Positions 58,401-64,000 of a DNA stretch of 64,000 bases are shown piece by piece. This DNA comes from Bryum argenteum (lineage: Eukaryota > Streptophyta > Bryopsida > Bryales > Bryaceae): NCBI GenBank assembly GCA_037043015.1, contig CM073322.1, positions 2,305,601-2,369,600 of the forward strand. Reading direction: 5' to 3'. How positions within the stretch are numbered: the first letter of the stretch is position 1; every line of letters begins with the position of its first letter. The position numbers and the translations under genes are program-made. The notes beneath the pieces are model-generated. The model had not been told where the DNA came from. It saw only the letters and a program-made list of their open reading frames with translations, and did not search any database.

Positions 58401-61400
58401 GACAAGACGGGAACTTTGACCCTTAACAAGTTGACTGTCGACAAGAACCTGGTGGAGTGTTTTACCAAAGGTGTAGACAAAGAGATGGTGTGCTTGATGG
58501 CAGCTCGGGCTTCCAGAGTGGAGAACCAAGATGCCATTGACGCAGCCATTGTTGGAATGTTAGCCGATCCAAAAGAGGTGGGGTTTCGATCTTTCTTCTA
58601 ATAAACGATTTGGTGTCTTCAAACTTCGGACTCAATACTTGTTGTTGAGCAGGCCATGACCATTACTCTTGCTGTTTCAGGCTCGTGCTGGTATTCAAGA
58701 ATTGCACTTTCTTCCATTCAATCCCGTCGATAAACGTACTGCCATTACATACATTGATAGCAATGACGGCAGATGGTTCCGTTCTAGCAAGGGAGCTCCT
58801 GAGCAGATCTTGGATCTCGCATACAACAAGGAAGAGATCGCCGCACGTGTGCATTCCGTCATTGACAAATTTGCTGAACGTGGTCTGCGTTCGCTGGCTG
58901 TTGCCAGGCAGGCAAGTGTGCTTCACCTGTCTTAATTCTGATCAATACCCAAGTGAAGTGGTATATGGTCAATGAGATGGTGCTTGGAGCAAAGAGACTT
59001 CTGCTGTGCATCAACACGTCTGATTCATTTTCAGTTTTACATTTAATGAGATTCTTCATCAATCTGGCTATACTACGGTGTTCACGAATTCCGGATTAAG
59101 GATCTGTTACACATACCAGTATGTCTTAGCAAAGGATGTCAATTTTAACTCTAGGACTCTTGGATTTTCTATAGGATGTTCCTGAAAAGACCAAGGAAAG
59201 CGCTGGTGGACGATGGGAGTTTCTCGGTTTGTTGCCTCTTTTTGATCCTCCTCGACATGACAGCGCTGAGACAATCCGCCGGGCCCTTAACTTGGGCGTG
59301 AGTGTCAAGATGATTACAGGTAGAGTATGCTCTTGTCATCAAGTACTGAGTTTGTGACAATAGGGCTTGTCGGTGATCAGGGGCTCAATGATACATGCGT
59401 ACTTTCTTGCTCGATGTAGTGAATCTGATATATTCCATTTCCTTCCAGGTGACCAGCTGGCTATCGGAAAGGAGACTGGCCGGCGCCTGGGCATGGGAAC
59501 GAACATGTACCCATCATCCTCTCTGCTCGGAGCTCACAAAGATGAAGCTATTGCATCATTGCCAGTTGATGAACTTATTGAGAAGGCTGATGGTTTCGCC
59601 GGAGTCTTCCCAGGTATCAATGCTAAAATCGCTCACATTTACAAATAATTGCAGGCGTTTGTGGGAAAATTCGTGAGACTTGACTTTGTAGGCCATTCAA
59701 TCTCATATTTTTTGGCGTCAAGTTCCTTCTGTTGATGCTGGGAAGTTTGCAAACGTATCAAAGCCAGAGCCTGGTTTTAATATCAAATTTCATCGTTTTG
59801 CAGAGCACAAGTACGAGATTGTGAAGAGGTTGCAAGAGAAGAAGCACATCGTTGGTATGACTGGAGATGGTGTGAATGATGCTCCTGCCTTGAAGAAAGC
59901 AGATATTGGTATTGCTGTCGCTGATGCCACAGATGCCGCGCGAAGTGCGTCCGACATTGTGCTTACCGAGCCTGGGCTTAGTGTGATCATCAGTGCTGTG
60001 TTGACGAGTCGAGCCATCTTCCAGCGCATGAAGAACTATACAATCTATGCCGTTTCTATTACTATTCGTATTGTGGTAAGCATTTTGGACATCTTCTTGT
60101 AGGTCGAAACTTGTCTCCTAAAAGCTAGACTCTGTATCGCAAGTATTTTGATTCCTTCTTCGGTTGGGTACTATGTTCTTCGATTTCATGTGGATTTAGT
60201 CTGAGTGAACACTTGTCCTGCAGCTTGGATTCCTGTTGTTGGCTCTTATCTGGAAGTTCGACTTCTCTCCATTCATGGTTCTTGTCATTGCCATCCTCAA
60301 CGACGGTACAATCATGACTATCGCCAAGGATCGCGTCAAGCCATCTCCACTCCCAGATAGCTGGAAGCTGAGGGAAATTTTCGGCATTGGTGTCGTTCTT
60401 GGTACCTACATGGCAATCATGACCACGATCTTTTTCTGGTTGCTGCACGACACCACATTTTTCCCGGTAAAGCATTTTCACTTCTTATTGTTGATTGTCT
60501 TTAGAATATTGTTTGTATACGCGTTTTACCTTTGGCTACTTTGCATCGAGCCTCTGAGGAAATACTTCGATGTGAATCGGTCCTTCTATATGTACGTCTT
60601 TTCGCTCAGTCGAGAGGATGACCAAACCTCTCTCTTTCGGAAGATGGGAATGATAAGAAAGGCCCCTATAATCTTATGATTCAGCAGGTGTAGGATAATA
60701 TGTTAGCTCTTATGTACCTCAGGTAGATTGGACCATTGCATGTACTCTCTACTCTTATGGTTGTGGCTGACGAATAGTGTTTATTGTTGCAGGACAAGTT
60801 TGGGGTGAGGGACATAAGCGGCATCAGAGAGCAGGAGATGGCAGTCATCTATTTGCAAGTCAGTATCATCAGTCAGGCTCTTATCTTCGTGACTCGCTCC
60901 AGGAGCTGGTCCTTCGTCGAGAGACCCGGCTCACTGCTTATATTCGCTTTTCTGGCTGCCCAGCTGGTAAGCCATCTACCGTAATCCTAAGTAGCTGAGT
61001 CTCGTTTCAGCCTCGTTTTAATTCACGTAACCGACGTTGCTGTTCTTTACAGGTTGCGACATTCATTGCCGTGTATGCCAACTGGGGATTCGCCCGCATC
61101 GAGGGTTGCGGATGGGGCTGGGCTGGAATTGTCTGGCTCTACAGCATCATCACTTACATTCCTCTTGATATTTTGAAGTTCGCTGTCCGATACATCCAAA
61201 GCGGAAAGGCCTGGGACAATCTGATCAACCAGAAGGTACGAGCTCATTTTTCCGCTTCGAACCCTGTCCGTTGCAGTGAGTATGAGCTTTGCGTGTACTA
61301 ATCCGCCTGCTTGGCCAACTCTACAGACGGCATTCACCACCCAGAAGGACTTCGGAAAGGAAGCACGTGAAGCTCAATGGGCCCTTGCACAGCGAACATT

Positions 61401-61696
61401 GCATGGACTTCACCCTCCCGAATCGAAGGACGAGCCTTCTTCCGCAGCTGGCGGTGGCAACAGGGAGCTCGGATTCATGGCAGAGCAGGCCAAGAGAAGG
61501 GCCGAAATTGCAAGGTAAACTGATCAATCACTCCGCTTTTTACAAGTAGGCTCAAATTACCTATAACTCATTACTGATCTTTGGACTGTCTTGCTGCAGG
61601 CTGAGGGAGTTGAACACATTGAAGGGACACGTAGAATCAGTTGTGCGTCTGAAGAATTTAGATGTGGAGATGATTCAACAGTCGTATACCGTGTAG
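55482..61696 (+). CDS. PMA: Plasma-membrane H+-ATPase (P3A), paralogue 2
   Basis: Same function and fold as paralogue 1. Exons are 55482-55571, 56655-56774, 56914-57012, 57123-57260, 57444-57578, 57766-58152, 58338-58577, 58681-58911, 59175-59319, 59449-59613, 59804-60075, 60224-60466, 60793-60966, 61053-61235, 61327-61514 and 61600-61696. They give 968 aa with every phase consistent. Motifs are [29 protein letters not shown] and [14 protein letters not shown], and the tail is EMIQQSYTV with the penultimate Thr. The N-terminus before ALNNETVDL differs from paralogue 1 and is five residues longer. Intron 8 is GC-AG (CAG|GCAAGT), as at the same site in paralogue 1. Intron 1 is long (1083 nt). 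Six introns are absent from paralogue 1, while four of that gene's are absent here. A clear TATA box and GC-rich promoter suggest strong expression; this is inferred. Confidence 0.95.
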
Positions 61697-63589
61697 GCAG
61701 GCAAAGGAAGGAGGAATCATTGGTTGTTGCGATTCTTCGATCGAGATTCATAATCATTGGAAGAGACATGGTGGAGATAACTATCTATGTCTTGTAGAAT
61801 AGGAAAAAAATATCGATTTATCGTTAGGTGAGATGTGATGTAACGTAACAGGAGCCGATCGAGGCACGATCTTTCAAGTGTCTTAAACACTATATTCGTG
61901 CCTTCGGGGTTTGGTTCTGGAACGTTCCCTCATAGTTCCTCACATTCTGCTGACAATGATGATGAATAGTCATTCTCTTGGAGGTCAGCCTTGTTGGAGG
62001 TCTGTAATAGCATTTACTTATGTAATGGGCAATCCCAATTTCGACGAGGGTTTTTCTTATATGTAACCTTCTTTATTGAAACTCTCGCAGTTTGAGGATG
62101 TTTCTAACAAATCGAAGAGCAGATGATGTGCTGGATGATACTGTTCCGAGCGTTTTCATTAGAATAAAAACTGACGTTGTACTGTCCATTCTTTCTTGTA
62201 TGATCGGCATGCTCAGATTATTATGAGATGGAGTATCACTCCTTTTTACAATCGAGAAATTTGATATTGTAACAATATATGTCTTATGAGGAAATGATAA
62301 AGATAAGAACTCTTTACGCCTTTAGAAAATTACTCTAGGCCATGCGGACTATTGGTGTTCCTGAGTGTGTGGATCACCTAGAGATTACTGCTTTCATAAG
62401 CTCGTGTGATATATCATTGAAATGTGCAGAATCCATCGCTCATTTCGCTCGCCACACATCGTTGTTGCTGATCAGTCATCGATGATTAAGGGGGAAGCTT
62501 GTCTAAGAGACTTTTTGCATTCAGAGGTGGATTGGCATGAAGGTGATCGACAGACTCGAGAGTTTGGGAGTTCTCGGATCATAAAATGATAAGACATGGA
62601 CGTGAATGGTAAGGTCAAGGAAGCTTCAATGTATAGAAAGAAAGAAGTGACCTCTGATTGGACTATTCTAAAGGATGTAGAAATCTTTTAGCCATGCGAT
62701 ATGTCTCAACTAATCTCGGATGAATAAGAAAAGTTGCTCATTACATCCACATGGATGTTGGATGTTTTTTTAAATAATTCTCAAATCGAATAAAATGAGA
62801 TTCGGAAATGTAACATCGGGGAGATTAATGGTGAAGGTCAAAGATTCAAGAGCAACCGGTGGGCACGATGCGAGAGAAGGAGAAAAGTAGCCATCACAGG
62901 GACTTTGAAAGAAGAAGTAAGCACATGCTAGAAGAGTTTTCTGCATCAATGCTAAAGTGGTGTGCTAGAGTCTCAAGTGAGGATCTGGATCAGTCGCCAG
63001 GATCACGGAGGAGGATTGCTTGTAGAGGGCATGTACCATATTGTCTTTTCACGAGAGGGAGCCTTGGGTGTAGCTTTCTGTTTCGAGATTTTGAGACACC
63101 TAATCAAAAAATTATATAAATATGTCTCGGTAGCATTTCTATGACGTATTGAAACTTGTGTATGATACACAGGAACGGATTTGTTTTTCTCGAGTCATAG
63201 AAATGTGGCATTGTGATCGGTGAAACTTGTTGGGGCTTCCGTGAACTCTTGAAATTGGATGATGTTTTCCTTCCTTGTGTGTGGACGAAGATGGAGGTGA
63301 CTGTTCACATATGCTTGGCACTTTTGTGATATATTGGTTGATCTTGTGGTCCTGATCTTTCACCTCATTCATGCCTTACCACTGAGCCTTTCCACTTGAC
63401 ATTTTTGTTGATCTGAAAATGATTGGATATGGATGTGAATGGTAAGGTTAAGTGAAGATCAAAATATGGTTTGCCATGCACATGATATTCTCCTAAATCT
63501 GTCTCCTCTTCCAGTATATTAATTGATTTTTTATGCAATGGAGGCCCTCTAAGAAAGTATTTAGCCATAAATATTCGTAATATAAGATC
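61697..63589. other. 3' flank of proton pump 2, no gene recognised
   Basis: It should include the 3' untranslated region. GACGTGAATGGTAAGGT at about 62600 is echoed by GATGTGAATGGTAAGGT near 63433, suggesting an old duplication. The short frames show no domain. Confidence 0.5.
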
Positions 63590-63745
63590 CAAGCGTTTTC
63601 TCTCAACCTGTATGGAATCAATTTAACATCGGGACCATCGTGTATAAGTTCCAAGTATCTTCTTTCAAGCTGAATGGAATCCAAACATCTTTTTTCAAGC
63701 TGAATGAAATCCAAGCATCTTTTTTCAACCTGAATGGAATAACAC
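63590..63745. repeat. ~34-bp tandem repeat
   Basis: About four units share CAAGCTGAATGGAATCCAA and ATCTTTTTTCAA. A doubled GTGTAATCAAGTAGGT lies just after, at about 63792-63830. Confidence 0.8.
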
Positions 63746-64000
63746 ATGTACGAAAGTTTAAGAGTTGAACATGAGAATTGTAGGAAAGAAGGTGTAATCA
63801 AGTAGGTAGAACGTGGTGTAATCAAGTAGGTGGAAACTGCAGGAAGAATGAGTTTTATAAAGTAGTGATGATGATATAGTGCCCATATGGTCCGATCATA
63901 TGTAATCTGAACCAAAAACATCTTTATTGTGTCTTCTATTGATGGATCACCTTTATCGAGTGATGGCTTGTCCCCTCAAACACTCAAGCGTTTATAAATG

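Noticed and set aside
1-64000. LTR retroelements, endogenous viruses, Polintons, CRISPR arrays, rRNA
   Set aside because: No polymerase, integrase, capsid or envelope motifs, no paired long terminal repeats and no rRNA signatures were recognised; the regular repeats are minisatellites without CRISPR-type spacers.

Overview
The window is nuclear DNA from a land plant. The evidence is two intron-rich P-type plasma-membrane proton pumps with the C-terminal regulatory domain and a penultimate-threonine ending, a plastid-type CLC-e chloride channel, and a plant USP-domain protein. Their exons are GC-richer than the AT-rich, repeat-filled space between them. The extended pump N-termini, and a piggyBac-type transposase beside many TTAA-bounded miniature elements, make a bryophyte or another non-seed plant more likely than a flowering plant. 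That placement is inference; no lineage-specific marker was seen. Only four host genes are supported in 64 kb.

Layout. 0-4 kb: a broken piggyBac transposase whose conserved core is split by an AT-rich minisatellite, with a second array after it. 4-7 kb: miniature elements and a Helitron relic. 7.9-12.0 kb (minus): CLC-e, six exons. 12.7-13.7 kb: a 981-bp TTAA element. 15.4-16.9 kb (plus): the USP gene, five exons, followed by tandem copies of its terminal mini-exon region. 17-33 kb: no genes, but miniature elements, minisatellites, SINE copies and foldbacks. 33.2-38.2 kb (plus): proton pump 1, 14 exons, 962 aa. 38-55 kb: a second gene-free block of the same kinds of repeats, with a Stowaway-like MITE at 53.1 kb. 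55.5-61.7 kb (plus): proton pump 2, 16 exons, 968 aa. 61.7-64 kb: 3' flank without a recognised gene.

The genes are ordinary housekeeping and transport functions and do not form an operon-like unit. The two pumps are paralogues in the same orientation, about 17 kb apart. They share nine intron positions, one of them a GC-AG intron, and differ at ten.

The most striking content is a bloom of about twenty short elements. Most are bounded by TTAA and have ends of the form CCC(C/T)TAAA...TTTA(G/A)GGG. They fall into at least five size families (71 bp, about 265 bp, 340 bp, 580-920 bp and 980 bp). Several insertions are datable within the window: into a minisatellite unit, into an older relative, and end to end sharing a single TTAA. 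Four families of different length share an internal sequence module that terminal-repeat function alone does not explain. No retrovirus, LTR element, Polinton or toxin gene was recognised.
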